A stretch of 64,000 bases of DNA from an uncultured Salinisphaerales bacterium (GCA_913055805.1 CAJXLF010000001.1:513749-577748), one strand, 5' to 3'; counted from the stretch's first letter, positions 48,288 to 58,342 are shown. The notes: generated by a model from the letters alone, not told the origin. A program made the numbers and translations.

Positions 48288-49542
48288 TGTCCATGGCGTC
48301 GATAATCGACGCGGCGTTGATATCGATATCGACGGCCGCGTCAGCTCCGCGGTGCTTGTATTCGATTTGCCCTTTCTCCAGGCCACGCTCGCCGATAACG
48401 ACACGATGCGGAATGCCCACCAGTTCGGCATCTGCAAACATGGCGCCGGGCCGCAGTGGACGGTCATCCAGGGCGATATCGGCACTCTTCTCGCGCAGTT
48501 CGGCATACAAGCGGTCGGCTGTTTCGCGGACTTTCTCCGAGCGTTCATAATTCATTGGACACAGCACCAGGCGGAAAGGTGCCAGGGCATCCGGCCAGTG
48601 CATGCCGGCCTCATCGAAACATTGTTCGATCACCGCACCCACAATGCGGGATACGCCGATACCGTAACAGCCCATGGTCGGGGTGATCGACTGGCCTTCG
48701 GCATTGAGTACGCTGACGTCCAGCGATTTCGAATATTTGTCGCCCAACTGGAAAATATGACCGACCTCGATACCGCGTATCTTGCGGATCGTGCCCTGCC
48801 CATCGGGGCTGGGGTCGCCTTCCTTCAGGTCGCCGGCCACTTCCACATTGGCGGCGTAGCTGCCGCCCTCGGCCACCATCAACTCGTCTTCACCGGTTTC
48901 GGCCAGCACATGGAATTCCTCGGAGCGGTTACCGCCGATGTTGCCGCTGTCCGCTTCCACGATACGGTATTCCACGCCCAGCCGGTCAAAGATGTGCTGA
49001 TAGGCGGCCCGCATCACCTGGTATGTATCTTCCAGCGATGCCTGGTCCATGTGGAAGGAGTAGGCATCCTTCATCAGGAACTCGCGCGCCCGCATGACGC
49101 CGAAGCGGGGGCGGATTTCGTCGCGGAACTTGGTCTGGATCTGATAAAGCGTAACCGGCAACTGCTTATAGCTGCGGTAGTCACCCTTGAACAGCGTGGT
49201 GATCACTTCCTCATGGGTGGGGCCGAAACAGAAATCACGTTCATGGCGGTCACGCAGTTTGAGCATTTCGCTGCCCATGGTCTCCCAGCGGCCGGTGGCC
49301 TGCCATAGTTCGGCGGGCTGGATGGCGGGCATCAGCAGTTCGTGGCAGCCGGCGCGATCCATTTCCTCGCGCACGATGTTTTCCACTTTTGACAGCACGC
49401 GCAGACCCAGTGGCATCCAGGTGTAGAGGCCAGAGGCCAGGCGCCGGATCATGCCGGCGCGCAACATCAACTGGTGGCTGACGATTTCCGCATCAGCGGG
49501 TGTGTCCTTGCTGGTGAACAGGGGATACTGGGAAAGGCGCAT
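48274..49542 (-). CDS. proS: Prolyl-tRNA synthetase lacking the INS editing domain
   Basis: 422 residues from the ATG at 49540-49542 ('[20 protein letters not shown]'), against 572 in E. coli. Class II motifs are present: motif 1 region '[18 protein letters not shown]', motif 2 '[21 protein letters not shown]', motif 3 '[17 protein letters not shown]', plus the C-terminal anticodon domain. The ~180-residue insertion that hydrolyses Ala-tRNA-Pro should lie between 'SYAANVEVA' and 'GDPSPDGQG'. Here the two are joined by four residues. The reading frame is intact across the join, so this is a natural short form, not a break. Confidence 0.95.
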   Translation of the reverse strand: MRLSQYPLFTSKDTPADAEIVSHQLMLRAGMIRRLASGLYTWMPLGLRVLSKVENIVREEMDRAGCHELLMPAIQPAELWQATGRWETMGSEMLKLRDRHERDFCFGPTHEEVITTLFKGDYRSYKQLPVTLYQIQTKFRDEIRPRFGVMRAREFLMKDAYSFHMDQASLEDTYQVMRAAYQHIFDRLGVEYRIVEADSGNIGGNRSEEFHVLAETGEDELMVAEGGSYAANVEVAGDLKEGDPSPDGQGTIRKIRGIEVGHIFQLGDKYSKSLDVSVLNAEGQSITPTMGCYGIGVSRIVGAVIEQCFDEAGMHWPDALAPFRLVLCPMNYERSEKVRETADRLYAELREKSADIALDDRPLRPGAMFADAELVGIPHRVVIGERGLEKGQIEYKHRGADAAVDIDINAASIIDAMDNAGR

Positions 49543-49625
49543 GCTAGTGTTTAATTCCTGAAAGGCGGCGTAGTTATCAACAGAGCGCGATTCTACCGTG
49601 CCGCTTGTCGAGGAGAAACGTTGAG

Positions 49626-50540
49626 ATGATTTCGACTGGAGATTCAAGGGAAATATCCCTTGCACAGTGGCAGGCAAGGGGGCAGCAGTATTCGCACGCC
49701 GGACAGCCGGTGTTCTACGTCGACGAAGGGCAGGGTGAGGCGCTGGCGCTGATCCACGGTTTTCCGACTGCCTCCTGGGACTGGGCGCCTGTCTGGCCCG
49801 AACTGACGCAGCGCTTTCGCTGCATTGCGCCGGACATGATGGGTTTCGGTTTCACCGCCAAGCCGCGCAACCATGACTACAGCATCCTCGATCAGGCCGA
49901 TCTGCATGAGGGCCTGCTGGCCTCGCTTGGTGTGAGCCGCGTGCATGTGCTGGCACATGACTACGGCGACACGGTGGCGCAGGAGTTGCTGGCGCGTTTT
50001 CTCGACAGGCAGGCCGCCGGCCAGCCCGGCCTGGAACTGCAGTCACTCTGCCTGTTGAACGGTGGACTGTTTCCGGAAACTCACCGCGCGCGCCCCGTGC
50101 AGAAATTGCTTAACAGCCCGCTGGGGCCGTTGCTGTCGCGTCTGATGAGCGAGCGTACTTTCAACAGGAGTTTTGCGGCGGTGTTCGGGCCGCACACACA
50201 GCCGACTGCCGGAGAGTTGCATGATTTCTGGACTCTCGTCAGCCGCGACGGCGGAGCGCGCCTTTCGCATAAACTGATCCGTTACATCAACGAACGGCGT
50301 CAGCACCGCGAGCGCTGGGTAGGGGCATTACAGAAATCCACTATTGCGGTTCGGGTTATCAATGGTCCAGCCGATCCGGTCTCGGGCAGGCATATGACCG
50401 AGCGTTACCGTGCACTGATTCCCGATCCCGATATAGTGCTTTTGGCGGATCACATAGGGCATTATCCTCAGGTAGAAGATCCGCAGGGAGTGATGCAGGC
50501 ATTCCTGGCGTTTCATGCAAGCCTGAGCGCTGATGGGTAA
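49626..50540 (+). CDS. Alpha/beta-hydrolase with Asp nucleophile (epoxide hydrolase/dehalogenase-like)
   Basis: 304 residues from the ATG at 49626, with GAGGAG at 49609-49614. '[18 protein letters not shown]' is the oxyanion-hole motif. The nucleophile elbow reads '[11 protein letters not shown]', Asp in place of Ser. Asp in 'NGPADPVSG' and His in '[13 protein letters not shown]' complete the triad. An Asp nucleophile points to epoxide hydrolase or haloalkane dehalogenase chemistry. The Gly expected after the nucleophile is present; substrate unknown. Divergent from proS. Confidence 0.85.
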   Translation: MISTGDSREISLAQWQARGQQYSHAGQPVFYVDEGQGEALALIHGFPTASWDWAPVWPELTQRFRCIAPDMMGFGFTAKPRNHDYSILDQADLHEGLLASLGVSRVHVLAHDYGDTVAQELLARFLDRQAAGQPGLELQSLCLLNGGLFPETHRARPVQKLLNSPLGPLLSRLMSERTFNRSFAAVFGPHTQPTAGELHDFWTLVSRDGGARLSHKLIRYINERRQHRERWVGALQKSTIAVRVINGPADPVSGRHMTERYRALIPDPDIVLLADHIGHYPQVEDPQGVMQAFLAFHASLSADG

Positions 50541-50544
50541 GGAC

Positions 50545-50627
50545 TTACGCAAAGGCGCAAAGGCGCCAGGAAGATTTCTTTATTGTTTCCACACTCCCTA
50601 CATCTCTGCGCCTTCGCGCCTTTGCGT
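50545..50627. terminator. Inverted repeat between convergent genes
   Basis: ACGCAAAGGCGCAAAGGCGC at 50547-50566 and its complement at 50608-50627 match in 19 of 20 positions, with 41 bases between. It fills the gap between the convergent hydrolase and M67 genes. The same sequence type is found at 7341-7361. It is either a bidirectional terminator or a small dispersed palindromic element. Confidence 0.5.
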
Positions 50628-50631
50628 GAGA

Positions 50632-51048
50632 TTAGTCCTCAATGATCCGCAACGGCACTTCCGCCATGCCGCAGTCAGCCGACCGCCAGGCGCGCAGTTC
50701 CAGGACGCCCTTGGTGTTCAGGGAGATGATCAGGTAAACCGCGTCCGGGTAGGCCAGCAATTCGCGATCCTGCGCCGAGGGTTCGGCGGGCGCGCTGGGA
50801 TGCGAGTGGTAGATGGCGAATAACTCCTCGCCGCGTTCACGCATGGCTTTCATGGCGGCTACCTGGCCAGCCTGGTCCATGTCGAACAGATGGTCGGGTT
50901 CGCCGGCCACGTTGGCGACCGGGTAGTGGCGCAACGGTTCGCCGTTACGGCTGCTGATCAGGCCGCAGACTTCCAGCGCCGGGTCTGTCTGCGCATGGGC
51001 AAACAGTTTCTGCACCAGATTGCGCGGCAGGATGATGGTTTCGCTCAT
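50632..51048 (-). CDS. M67 (JAMM/Mov34) family metallopeptidase
   Basis: 138 residues from the ATG at 51046-51048. The JAMM zinc motif is complete: Glu in 'LEVCGLISS' and 'YHSHPSAPAEPSAQD' (HxHPx6Sx2D). Bacterial members trim the C-terminal extension of ubiquitin-like sulfur carriers or release cysteine from them. It overlaps the MoeB/ThiF-like gene by 4 bases, and the two enzymes would act on the same kind of substrate. No small carrier-protein gene (ending Gly-Gly) is adjacent. Confidence 0.92.
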   Translation of the reverse strand: MSETIILPRNLVQKLFAHAQTDPALEVCGLISSRNGEPLRHYPVANVAGEPDHLFDMDQAGQVAAMKAMRERGEELFAIYHSHPSAPAEPSAQDRELLAYPDAVYLIISLNTKGVLELRAWRSADCGMAEVPLRIIED

Positions 51049-51812
51049 GGCTGTTTCTGTACTTCGTCTTCTTGATGTCCGCCACAAACGGGGCAGGCGG
51101 GGTCGCGTTTCAGTTTGAGTTCGCGCCAGTGGGTGGTGGTGGCGTCGAATAATAACAGGCGACCAACCAGGGGTTCGCCCAGGCCCAGCAGCAGCTTGAC
51201 GGCCTCCAGCGCCTGCAGGCTGCCGATGACGCCCACCAGGGGTCCGAGTACGCCAGCATCCTCGCAGGTTTCCTGGTCAACACCGTTGTCCCGGTACAGG
51301 CAGCGGTAGCAGGGGCTGTTGTTGCGGCCGGGGGTAAAACTGCTGAGTTGTCCTTCCAGACGGATAGCCGCGCCGGATACCAGGGGCCGGCGGTATTTCG
51401 CGCAGGCGGCATTGACGGCGAAGCGGGTCGGGAAGTTGTCGCTGCCGTCGAGTACAACGTCTGCGGCCCGTACGGCTTCGTTCAGGCGTTCGCCGGTCAG
51501 TTCTCCGCTGAGTATGGCGATTTCTATGCTGCTGTTGAGCGCCTGCAAACGATCACGTCCGGATTCGACCTTGGCGCGACCCAGGTCGGCTTCGCTGTGC
51601 AGGATCTGGCGCTGCAGGTTGGACAGCTCCAGCTGGTCCTTGTCGGCAAGCGTGAGTTTGCCCACGCCGGCGGCTGCCAGGTACAGGGCGGCGGCCGAGC
51701 CCAGTCCACCGGCGCCGATGACCAGAACATGTGAGTCCAGCAAGGTCTGCTGACCATGCACGCCGATTTCAGGCATCACCATGTGGCGACTGTAGCGTTG
51801 CAGATCAGCCAT
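51045..51812 (-). CDS. moeB: HesA/MoeB/ThiF family adenylyltransferase
   Basis: 255 residues, E1-like. 'VLVIGAGGLGSAAALYLAAAG' binds ATP (Gly-rich loop). 'DKDQLELSNLQRQILH' follows, with the zinc pairs CYRC and CPVC, and Cys in 'QETCEDAGVLGP' at the MoeB active-site position. It adenylates the C-terminus of a sulfur-carrier protein such as MoaD or ThiS. It has no rhodanese domain. MoeB is the best name because of the hemA-prfA-prmC-moeB order; ThiF is possible. Confidence 0.92.
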   Translation of the reverse strand: MADLQRYSRHMVMPEIGVHGQQTLLDSHVLVIGAGGLGSAAALYLAAAGVGKLTLADKDQLELSNLQRQILHSEADLGRAKVESGRDRLQALNSSIEIAILSGELTGERLNEAVRAADVVLDGSDNFPTRFAVNAACAKYRRPLVSGAAIRLEGQLSSFTPGRNNSPCYRCLYRDNGVDQETCEDAGVLGPLVGVIGSLQALEAVKLLLGLGEPLVGRLLLFDATTTHWRELKLKRDPACPVCGGHQEDEVQKQP

Positions 51813-52635
51813 GCCGGCCCCCCAGGGTTACGCGCTCCAGACCGGCCAGATCACGCCGGGTTTCGATATCACTGAACCCGCTTTGCGCGAACAGGTCCCG
51901 GACGGCGTCACCCTGGTCGGCGCCATGCTCCAGCAGCAGCCAGCCGTGGGGCTGCAGATGTGCGGAGGCGTCGGCCACGATGCTGCGCAGATCGCGCAGG
52001 CCGTCCGGTCCGGCGGCCAGCGCACTGCGGGGTTCGTAGCTCAGTGCGTCCAGGTGCGGGTCGGCTTCCGCGACATAGGGCGGATTGGAGACGATAACGT
52101 CGAAGCGCCGGCCATGCAGCGGCGCCAGCCAGGGGCCGTGGATGAACAACACATTGTCCAGGTTGTGGCGCCGTGCATTACGCTGCGCCACACCCAGGGC
52201 TCCGGGGTGGAATTCCACGCCGATCACCGTAGCCCGGGGACGTTCGCTGGCGATGGCCAGGGTGATGGCGCCGCTGCCGCTGCCCAGATCGGCGATCTGG
52301 GCGGATTCGCTGACCGGGATTCTTTCCAGTGCGGTTTCCACCAGCAGTTCGGTTTCCGGGCGGGGGATCAGCACATCGGGATTGACTTCCAGCGCCAGTG
52401 ACCAGAATTCGCGTTTGCCGGTGATGTAGGCCAGTGGTTCGCCCTGCGCGCGGCGTTCAAGCAGTTGTTGAAAGGTGGCCTGCTGCCGGGTATCCGGAGC
52501 TTCATCATCGTGTGCGATCAACCAGCTGCGGGGCCGGCCGAGGCTGTGTTCCAGCAGAAGCATGGCTTCCAGGCGTGGCTGCTCCAGGGTGCCCAACGTT
52601 TCCTGGGCGCTTTGCAACAGATCCCGAATGGTCAT
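51805..52635 (-). CDS. prmC: Release factor glutamine methyltransferase PrmC
   Basis: 276 residues. 'LIPRPETELLVETAL', SAM motif 'IADLGSGSGAITLAIA', and the catalytic 'VSNPPYVAEAD' (NPPY). It methylates the Gln of GGQ in RF1 and RF2. It starts 3 bases after the prfA stop and overlaps moeB by 8 bases. Confidence 0.97.
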   Translation of the reverse strand: MTIRDLLQSAQETLGTLEQPRLEAMLLLEHSLGRPRSWLIAHDDEAPDTRQQATFQQLLERRAQGEPLAYITGKREFWSLALEVNPDVLIPRPETELLVETALERIPVSESAQIADLGSGSGAITLAIASERPRATVIGVEFHPGALGVAQRNARRHNLDNVLFIHGPWLAPLHGRRFDVIVSNPPYVAEADPHLDALSYEPRSALAAGPDGLRDLRSIVADASAHLQPHGWLLLEHGADQGDAVRDLFAQSGFSDIETRRDLAGLERVTLGGRHG

Positions 52636-52638
52636 TAT

Positions 52639-53721
52639 TTATTCGCCGAGCGCAGCCAGCTGCTCAGCCTGATGTTCAGTAATCAAGGGTTCGAGCACCT
52701 GGCCCAGGGCGCCTTGCATGATTTCCTCCAGCTTGTAGAGCGTGAGGTTGATGCGGTGATCCGTCACCCGGTTCTGCGGATAGTTATAGGTGCGAATACG
52801 TTCCGAGCGATCGCCGCTGCCGACCAGGGATTTGCGTGTAGCTGCCTGTTCAGTAATACGCCGGTCTTCCTCGATCTGCTGCAACTTGGCCTGCAACAGG
52901 CTCATGGCGCGGGCACGGTTCTTGTGCTGCGAGCGCTCATCCTGGCATTCCACCACGATGCCACTGGGCAGGTGGGTGAGGCGGATGGCGGAGTCGGTCT
53001 TGTTCACGTGCTGGCCGCCGGCGCCCGAGGCGCGGAAGGTATCGATACGCAGCTCGGCCGGGTTGATTTCGATGGTTTCCATCTCGTCCGGCTCGGGAAT
53101 CACCGCCACCGTACAAGCCGAGGTATGAATGCGTCCCTGCGATTCGGTTTCCGGTACGCGCTGCACGCGATGCGCGCCGGATTCGAATTTGAGCTTGGAA
53201 TACACCCCCTGGCCGATGACGCGGGTAATGATTTCCTTGTAGCCGCCGTGTTCGCCGAAGCTTTCACTGAGGATTTCGATTTTCCAGCCCTGTTCATCGG
53301 CATAGCGGCTGTACATGCGGAACAGGTCGCCGGAGAAAATGGCAGCTTCGTCGCCGCCGGTGCCGGCGCGGATTTCCAGGAATACATTCTGGCTGTCGCG
53401 CGGATCGTGCGGAATCAGGAATACCTGCAGGCCGGCTTCCAGCGCTTCGAGTTTTTCTTCGGCTGCCGGCTGCTCGCTGTCGGCCATTTCGCGCAATTCA
53501 GGATCGGGATCGTCCAGCATCTGCTGCAGGTCTTCCAGGTTGCGGCGCGCCTTGTCGTATTCACGGTAGCTGGTGGCCACTTCCTCCAGCTGTGCGTATT
53601 CCTGCGACAGGCTGCGGAATTTGTTCTGGTCGCCAATGATGTCCGGATCAGCCAGCAGGTTGGTCAGTTCTTCGTGACGTTCGACCAGTTCTTCGAGTTT
53701 GCGTTGCAGGCTGGGTTTCAT
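52639..53721 (-). CDS. prfA: Peptide chain release factor 1
   Basis: 360 residues, same as E. coli RF1. The start is the ATG at 53719-53721 ('[19 protein letters not shown]'). The stop-codon-reading tripeptide is PET in '[15 protein letters not shown]', and the peptidyl-release motif is '[15 protein letters not shown]'. It recognises UAG and UAA. It lies 7 bases after hemA and 3 before prmC, whose product modifies its Gln. Confidence 0.97.
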   Translation of the reverse strand: MKPSLQRKLEELVERHEELTNLLADPDIIGDQNKFRSLSQEYAQLEEVATSYREYDKARRNLEDLQQMLDDPDPELREMADSEQPAAEEKLEALEAGLQVFLIPHDPRDSQNVFLEIRAGTGGDEAAIFSGDLFRMYSRYADEQGWKIEILSESFGEHGGYKEIITRVIGQGVYSKLKFESGAHRVQRVPETESQGRIHTSACTVAVIPEPDEMETIEINPAELRIDTFRASGAGGQHVNKTDSAIRLTHLPSGIVVECQDERSQHKNRARAMSLLQAKLQQIEEDRRITEQAATRKSLVGSGDRSERIRTYNYPQNRVTDHRINLTLYKLEEIMQGALGQVLEPLITEHQAEQLAALGE

Positions 53722-53728
53722 CGGTGGC

Positions 53729-54985
53729 TCATTGTTTTTCGTCGAGATCGAACAACCGGACTGCCGCTTCGAGCAGCTGGGCCTGTTCTTCAGCGCCGGC
53801 GCTGCGCAAGGCCGTGCTGGGGTGGTGCAGGAGTTTGTTGACCAGTCCATTGGTGACGAACTGCAGGACTTCGTCCACGGGTTTGCCCTGAGCAAGCATG
53901 CGCTGGGCGCGTTCCAGCAGGGCCGCCTGTTCGGCCTGCGCACGCTCGCGCAGGGCACTGATGGTGCTGGAGGCGTCGCGCGAGACCAGCCAGTGCATGA
54001 ATTCCTCGGCACGCAGCTGGATCAGGCTTTCGGCTGCCCGGGCCGCCTGCTGGCGTGAACGCAGGCTGTCGGCGATCACATTTTTCAGATCATCGACGGT
54101 GTACAGGTAGACGTCTTCGAGTTTGCCTACGGCCGGCTCGATGTCGCGCGGAACGGCAAGGTCGAGCATGAAGACCGGCTTGTGGCGGCGTTTGCGCAGA
54201 GCGGCTTTTACGTCAGCCAGCATCAGTACGGGTTCTGCGCTGGCGGTGGAGGAAATGATGATGTCGGCTTCGCTGAGGTGTGTCGGAATGTCCTCCAGGC
54301 TAATGGCATAGCCATGATGCCGATGGGCCAGCCGTTGCGCCCGCTCGACACTGCGGTTGGCCACAATCATGCGGCATGGGCGCTGTTCGGCCAGGTGGCG
54401 GGCAGTGAGTTCAATGGTTTCGCCGGCGCCAATGAGTAGTGCGGTCTGTTCACCCAGGTCGGCAAAAATCTGACGCGCAAGACTGATGGCGGCAAAGGCC
54501 ACCGAAACCGGGTTGGCGCCGATTTCCGTTTCGGTACGCACCAGCTTGGCCACGGAAAAGACATGCTCGAACAGGCGGGATAGCAGGGGTCCTGTGGCCT
54601 GCATGTCCCTGGCCGCCTGATATGACTGCTTCATTTGGCCCAGAATCTGCGGCTCGCCGAGAATCATGGAGTCCAGTCCGGAGGCGACGCGCATGGCATG
54701 CAGAACACAGTCCCGGTCCGCGTGTTGGTACAGATAGCGACTCAGATCAAGACCCTGTCCCGCCTGTTGCTGTAACCAGCTTGCAATCTGGCTGTCCATG
54801 TTTTCATCGACGCAGGCGTAGATTTCCGTGCGGTTGCAGGTGGACAGCAGCAGCGCCTCCTGAACTTCAGGCAGTTGCCGCAATTGCGTCAGGGCCTGCG
54901 ACAAGGACGCCTCGGGAAACGCGACAGATTCGCGTAACTCGACCGGTGCGGTCTTGTGGTTCAGGCCAAAGGTAATGAGCCGCAT
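53729..54985 (-). CDS. hemA: Glutamyl-tRNA reductase HemA
   Basis: 418 residues (E. coli 418) from the ATG at 54983-54985 ('[19 protein letters not shown]'). The catalytic Cys is residue 50 in '[12 protein letters not shown]'; '[18 protein letters not shown]' and the NADPH-binding '[15 protein letters not shown]' follow. It makes glutamate-1-semialdehyde, first step of haem synthesis. The frame is open 78 codons upstream but lacks family similarity. Divergent from the TPR gene with 155 bases between. Confidence 0.97.
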   Translation of the reverse strand: MRLITFGLNHKTAPVELRESVAFPEASLSQALTQLRQLPEVQEALLLSTCNRTEIYACVDENMDSQIASWLQQQAGQGLDLSRYLYQHADRDCVLHAMRVASGLDSMILGEPQILGQMKQSYQAARDMQATGPLLSRLFEHVFSVAKLVRTETEIGANPVSVAFAAISLARQIFADLGEQTALLIGAGETIELTARHLAEQRPCRMIVANRSVERAQRLAHRHHGYAISLEDIPTHLSEADIIISSTASAEPVLMLADVKAALRKRRHKPVFMLDLAVPRDIEPAVGKLEDVYLYTVDDLKNVIADSLRSRQQAARAAESLIQLRAEEFMHWLVSRDASSTISALRERAQAEQAALLERAQRMLAQGKPVDEVLQFVTNGLVNKLLHHPSTALRSAGAEEQAQLLEAAVRLFDLDEKQ

Positions 54986-55140
54986 ACTGCTGGGAATGGG
55001 GGTCCGGAGAGAGTCCAAAATGGAAATTGTCCGGAATGCCTCGTCACAACACAAGCATGCGCTGTTATTTCCCCAGGACGCATGCCAAACTAGAGCGCTA
55101 ATTTTTCGGGCGCCGCATGGCGTATCCAAACGAGCACAGC

Positions 55141-56823
55141 ATGCGTAATCAGCCAGTATCAACCCTCTTCGGTTTTCTGTGCCTGAGTCTGGCACTGTTG
55201 ATTCCCGCACAGGTGGCATCCGCTGCGGAAAACGGCCAGTCCATGGGCGTGGAATACCATATTCTTGCCGCTGAAGTGGCCGGCCAGCGTGGTGAAACGC
55301 AACTGGCGGCGCAGGAATATGTCAAAGCCCTGCGTCTGGCGCCTACGCTGGAACTGGCGGAGCGCGCCACGCAGGTGGCGGCTTATGCGGAAGACCCGGC
55401 CCTGACGCTGGAAGCCGCCAGCGCCTGGGCGGAATTTGCGCCCGACAAGCTGGAGCCGCGCATCATACTCATGCGCGTGGCGGTGCAGCTGGACCAGGTA
55501 CAGGCGGGTATTGAGCATGGCCTGTTTGTACTGGACAAGCACCCCAAGGGCGCCGCCCAGGCCTTCAGGGATATCGCCCACGCCATGTCAGCGGACAAGG
55601 GGCATGCCAAGTCCGCTCTGGCGGTAATGGCAGGGTTGGGCAAGGAATATGACAAGTTGCCCGAGGCGGATTACGCCACCGGGCTGCTGGCGTTGCGGCT
55701 GGATGAAATGTCCGCGGCCGTCGAGGCGGCCGACCGGGCGCTGGCTATGCGCGAAGACTGGCCTGACGCCTTGTTGCTGAAGGCAACGGCCCTGTTGCGG
55801 CTGAATGAGGTCGAACGTGCCGTTGCAGTGGTGAGTGGCGCTGATCTCGATGATGAGCGGCAAGTAGCGTTACAGCTGGCGTTTGCGCGCCTGTTAATTG
55901 AAGCCGAACTGCCCGAGGCGGCCGCCGAGCAGTACAGCCTGATCCTGATGCTGGACGAGCAGCAACCCGAAGCGCTGTACGCCATGGGTATCCTGCAAAT
56001 CAACATGGGTAATGACGGGGCTGCCTACGATCACTTCCTTACCCTGTATGAAGACGTGGGCATGCGCCGCGACATCTCGGCCTTCTACCTCGGTGGTATT
56101 GAGGAAAGCCGGGGTAATTTCGAGGAGGCGCTGGAATGGTATGAGCGCGTTACCGAAGGTGATCGTTATCTGGATGCGGCCCAGCGCAAGGCTTTCGTGC
56201 TCTACAAGCTGGGGCGCATGGATGAAGCCCGCAGCTGGCTGAAAGAACTGCGTGTGTCCCAGCCGGATCTGACGATTCAGCTTTATCTGGCTGAAGGCGA
56301 ATTGCTTTACGAAGCGGGTGAGTTCGAAGAAGCCATGCGGCTCTACAACCGCGCTCTGGGCTTCTATCCTGACGAGCCGGACCTGCTTTACGGTCGTTCG
56401 CTCATTGCCGAGCGAATGGACCGCCTGACCCTTTCCGAACGTGACTTGCGCCGCATTCTGGAATTACAACCCGATGACCCCCGGGCGCTTAATGCCCTGG
56501 GCTATATCCTGGCCAATCATACCGAGCGTTATGAGGAAGCCCTGGATTACATCAGCCGGGCCCTGGCGCAGACGCCTGAAGATGCAGCCGTGATCGACAG
56601 CATGGGCTGGGTGCAGTTCCGGCTGGGAGAACTGGACAAGGCCCTGGCTTACCTGAACAAGGCTTTCGACAAGATGCCCGATCCCGAAGTGGCTGCCCAC
56701 CTGGGTGAAGTGTTATGGCAGTTGGGCCGGCTCGAAGATGCTCAGCAGATTTTTGAAAAAGCCCTGCGTGACGATCCGGAGCATCCGGTATTGCGCGACA
56801 CGATTCAGCGCCTGACTCAATGA
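55141..56823 (+). CDS. TPR-repeat protein upstream of lolB
   Basis: 560 residues from the ATG at 55141. A signal peptide (about residues 1-27, ending 'ASAA') is followed by roughly a dozen TPR or TPR-like helical pairs through the whole chain, for example 'ALYAMGILQINMGNDGAAYD' and 'ALNALGYILANHTERYEEAL'. Probably a periplasmic or outer-membrane-associated scaffold. It overlaps lolB by 4 bases. The TPR-lolB-ispE order is common in gammaproteobacteria. The exact role is unknown. Confidence 0.88.
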   Translation: MRNQPVSTLFGFLCLSLALLIPAQVASAAENGQSMGVEYHILAAEVAGQRGETQLAAQEYVKALRLAPTLELAERATQVAAYAEDPALTLEAASAWAEFAPDKLEPRIILMRVAVQLDQVQAGIEHGLFVLDKHPKGAAQAFRDIAHAMSADKGHAKSALAVMAGLGKEYDKLPEADYATGLLALRLDEMSAAVEAADRALAMREDWPDALLLKATALLRLNEVERAVAVVSGADLDDERQVALQLAFARLLIEAELPEAAAEQYSLILMLDEQQPEALYAMGILQINMGNDGAAYDHFLTLYEDVGMRRDISAFYLGGIEESRGNFEEALEWYERVTEGDRYLDAAQRKAFVLYKLGRMDEARSWLKELRVSQPDLTIQLYLAEGELLYEAGEFEEAMRLYNRALGFYPDEPDLLYGRSLIAERMDRLTLSERDLRRILELQPDDPRALNALGYILANHTERYEEALDYISRALAQTPEDAAVIDSMGWVQFRLGELDKALAYLNKAFDKMPDPEVAAHLGEVLWQLGRLEDAQQIFEKALRDDPEHPVLRDTIQRLTQ

Positions 56824-57446
56824 AGCGCCTGGTGCCTGCGGTCCGGCTGGCACGGGCGCTGTTCTTATTGCTGCTGCTGCCCGGATGCGCCCTGATGCAG
56901 ACAGGTCCGGCAACGCCCATAGGGGGTGGCAATCAACAGGCCTTTCAGGCGCATCAGCTGGATCTTGCTGCCCTGCAAAGCTGGCGGGTGAAGGCGCGTA
57001 TGGCCAGCGGGGTAGTGGGCTGGAGCGGTAATCTCGACTGGCGTCAGCAGGGCAGGGATCTGCTGCTTACCGTGGCCGGCCCGCTTGGTGTGGGCGGTAT
57101 GCGAGCCGAAGGCAGTCTGGATCATGTGCGTGTCGAGACCTCGGATCAACAGCGCTACAGCGGCGACCCTGAATTCCTCTTTCACAAGCTCATCGGCTGG
57201 CCGTTCCCGGTAAAAGGCATGCGCTACTGGGCGCTGGGGATGCCCATGCCGAATTCCTCAGCCCGTACCGAGCTGGACGCCGACGGTCTGTTACGCGTGA
57301 TGCATCAGGCTGGATGGCAGGTCGAGTATCTCGAATATCGTGAATATCTTGGCTACCAGATGCCGCGCAAGATGCGCCTGGATAACGGCGATATTTCTGT
57401 GCGGGTAGTAATCGACAACTGGCTGGAACTCTCCGACCGGGTATGA
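56820..57446 (+). CDS. lolB: Outer-membrane lipoprotein receptor LolB
   Basis: 208 residues. A signal with lipobox 'LLLLLPGC' (Cys23) is followed by 'LDLAALQSWRVKARMASG' and 'WSGNLDWRQQGRDLLLTVAG', the typical LolB half-barrel start. It receives lipoproteins from LolA and inserts them in the outer membrane. It overlaps both neighbours by 4 bases. Confidence 0.95.
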   Translation: MKRLVPAVRLARALFLLLLLPGCALMQTGPATPIGGGNQQAFQAHQLDLAALQSWRVKARMASGVVGWSGNLDWRQQGRDLLLTVAGPLGVGGMRAEGSLDHVRVETSDQQRYSGDPEFLFHKLIGWPFPVKGMRYWALGMPMPNSSARTELDADGLLRVMHQAGWQVEYLEYREYLGYQMPRKMRLDNGDISVRVVIDNWLELSDRV

Positions 57447-58324
57447 ATGCCGGTGCTTTGTCTGACGACATGGCCTGGCCGGCCCCGGCCAAGCTGAACC
57501 TCTTCCTGCACATCACCGGCCGCCGTCCGGATGGTTATCACGAGCTGCAGACACTGTTTCAGTTTCTCGACTACGGAGATCAGCTGGGTTTTGAGATACG
57601 GCACGATGATGTCATCCGGCGTGTGGATGGCCCGCCAGGCCTGGATCCCGAGCGCGACCTTTGTGTGCTGGCCGCCCGGCGCCTGCGCCAGGAATGCAGC
57701 GCGGCCCGTGGCGTGGATATTCACCTGCACAAGCGGCTGCCCATTGGCGGCGGTCTGGGCGGGGGCAGCTCTGATGCCGCCACGACGCTCGTGGCTCTGA
57801 ATCAGCTTTGGGGTCTGGACCTGCCGGTGGATCGTCTGGAATCGCTGGGGCTGGAACTGGGGGCCGACGTGCCGGTATTTGTGCGGGGTTATGCGGCCTG
57901 GGCCGAAGGCGTGGGCGAGCAACTGATTACGGTTGTTGACCCGCGCTTGTCCGAGCCCTGGTATCTGGTGGTGACGCCGGACTGCCATGTGAGCACGGCA
58001 GAGGTATTTGGTGATCCTGCGTTGACACGTAATAGTCTGCCGATCACAATCGCCGACTTTTTCGCAGGGCAGGCAGGTAATGTCTGCACGCCGGTGGTGC
58101 GCAAAAACTATCCAGCGGTGGCGCGCGCCCTGGACTGGCTGGACGCGCATTGCCCGGGCAATGCCTGCATGACCGGCACCGGGGCATCGGTATTTGCCGC
58201 ATTCGATACGCGCCAGGCTGCCTGGCAAGTGAAGGAGCAGGTGCCCGCAGCGTGGCAGTCCTTCGTGGCGCGGGGGTTGAATCGCTCTCCGCTGCTTGAG
58301 CGGTTAGAATGTGCGGCGTTTTAG
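57443..58324 (+). CDS. ispE: 4-diphosphocytidyl-2-C-methyl-D-erythritol kinase IspE
   Basis: 293 residues. GHMP kinase: 'PAPAKLNLFLHITGRRPDGY' with catalytic Lys, ATP loop 'LPIGGGLGGGSSDAATTL', and 'MTGTGASVFAAF'. It phosphorylates CDP-ME in the MEP isoprenoid pathway. The first codons 'MNAGALSDDMAW' give two possible starts (57443 or the second ATG nine codons on). Confidence 0.96.
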   Translation: MNAGALSDDMAWPAPAKLNLFLHITGRRPDGYHELQTLFQFLDYGDQLGFEIRHDDVIRRVDGPPGLDPERDLCVLAARRLRQECSAARGVDIHLHKRLPIGGGLGGGSSDAATTLVALNQLWGLDLPVDRLESLGLELGADVPVFVRGYAAWAEGVGEQLITVVDPRLSEPWYLVVTPDCHVSTAEVFGDPALTRNSLPITIADFFAGQAGNVCTPVVRKNYPAVARALDWLDAHCPGNACMTGTGASVFAAFDTRQAAWQVKEQVPAAWQSFVARGLNRSPLLERLECAAF

Positions 58325-58342
58325 GAGCAGTGGGTTTGTATT

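Noticed and set aside
48790..48880. Frameshift or assembly deletion explaining the short proS
   Set aside because: The frame is continuous on both sides, and the joint falls exactly at the domain boundaries known from other INS-less enzymes.
48106..49308. Open frame of about 400 codons antisense to proS
   Set aside because: Same reasoning; the minus strand encodes all class II synthetase motifs.
52465..53841. Open frame of about 458 codons antisense to prfA and prmC
   Set aside because: Shadow of two clear genes on the other strand; no ribosome site or recognisable domain.
54986..55219. N-terminal extension of hemA by 78 codons
   Set aside because: HemA starts [15 protein letters not shown] in relatives, and the extension would overlap the signal-peptide region of the divergent TPR gene.
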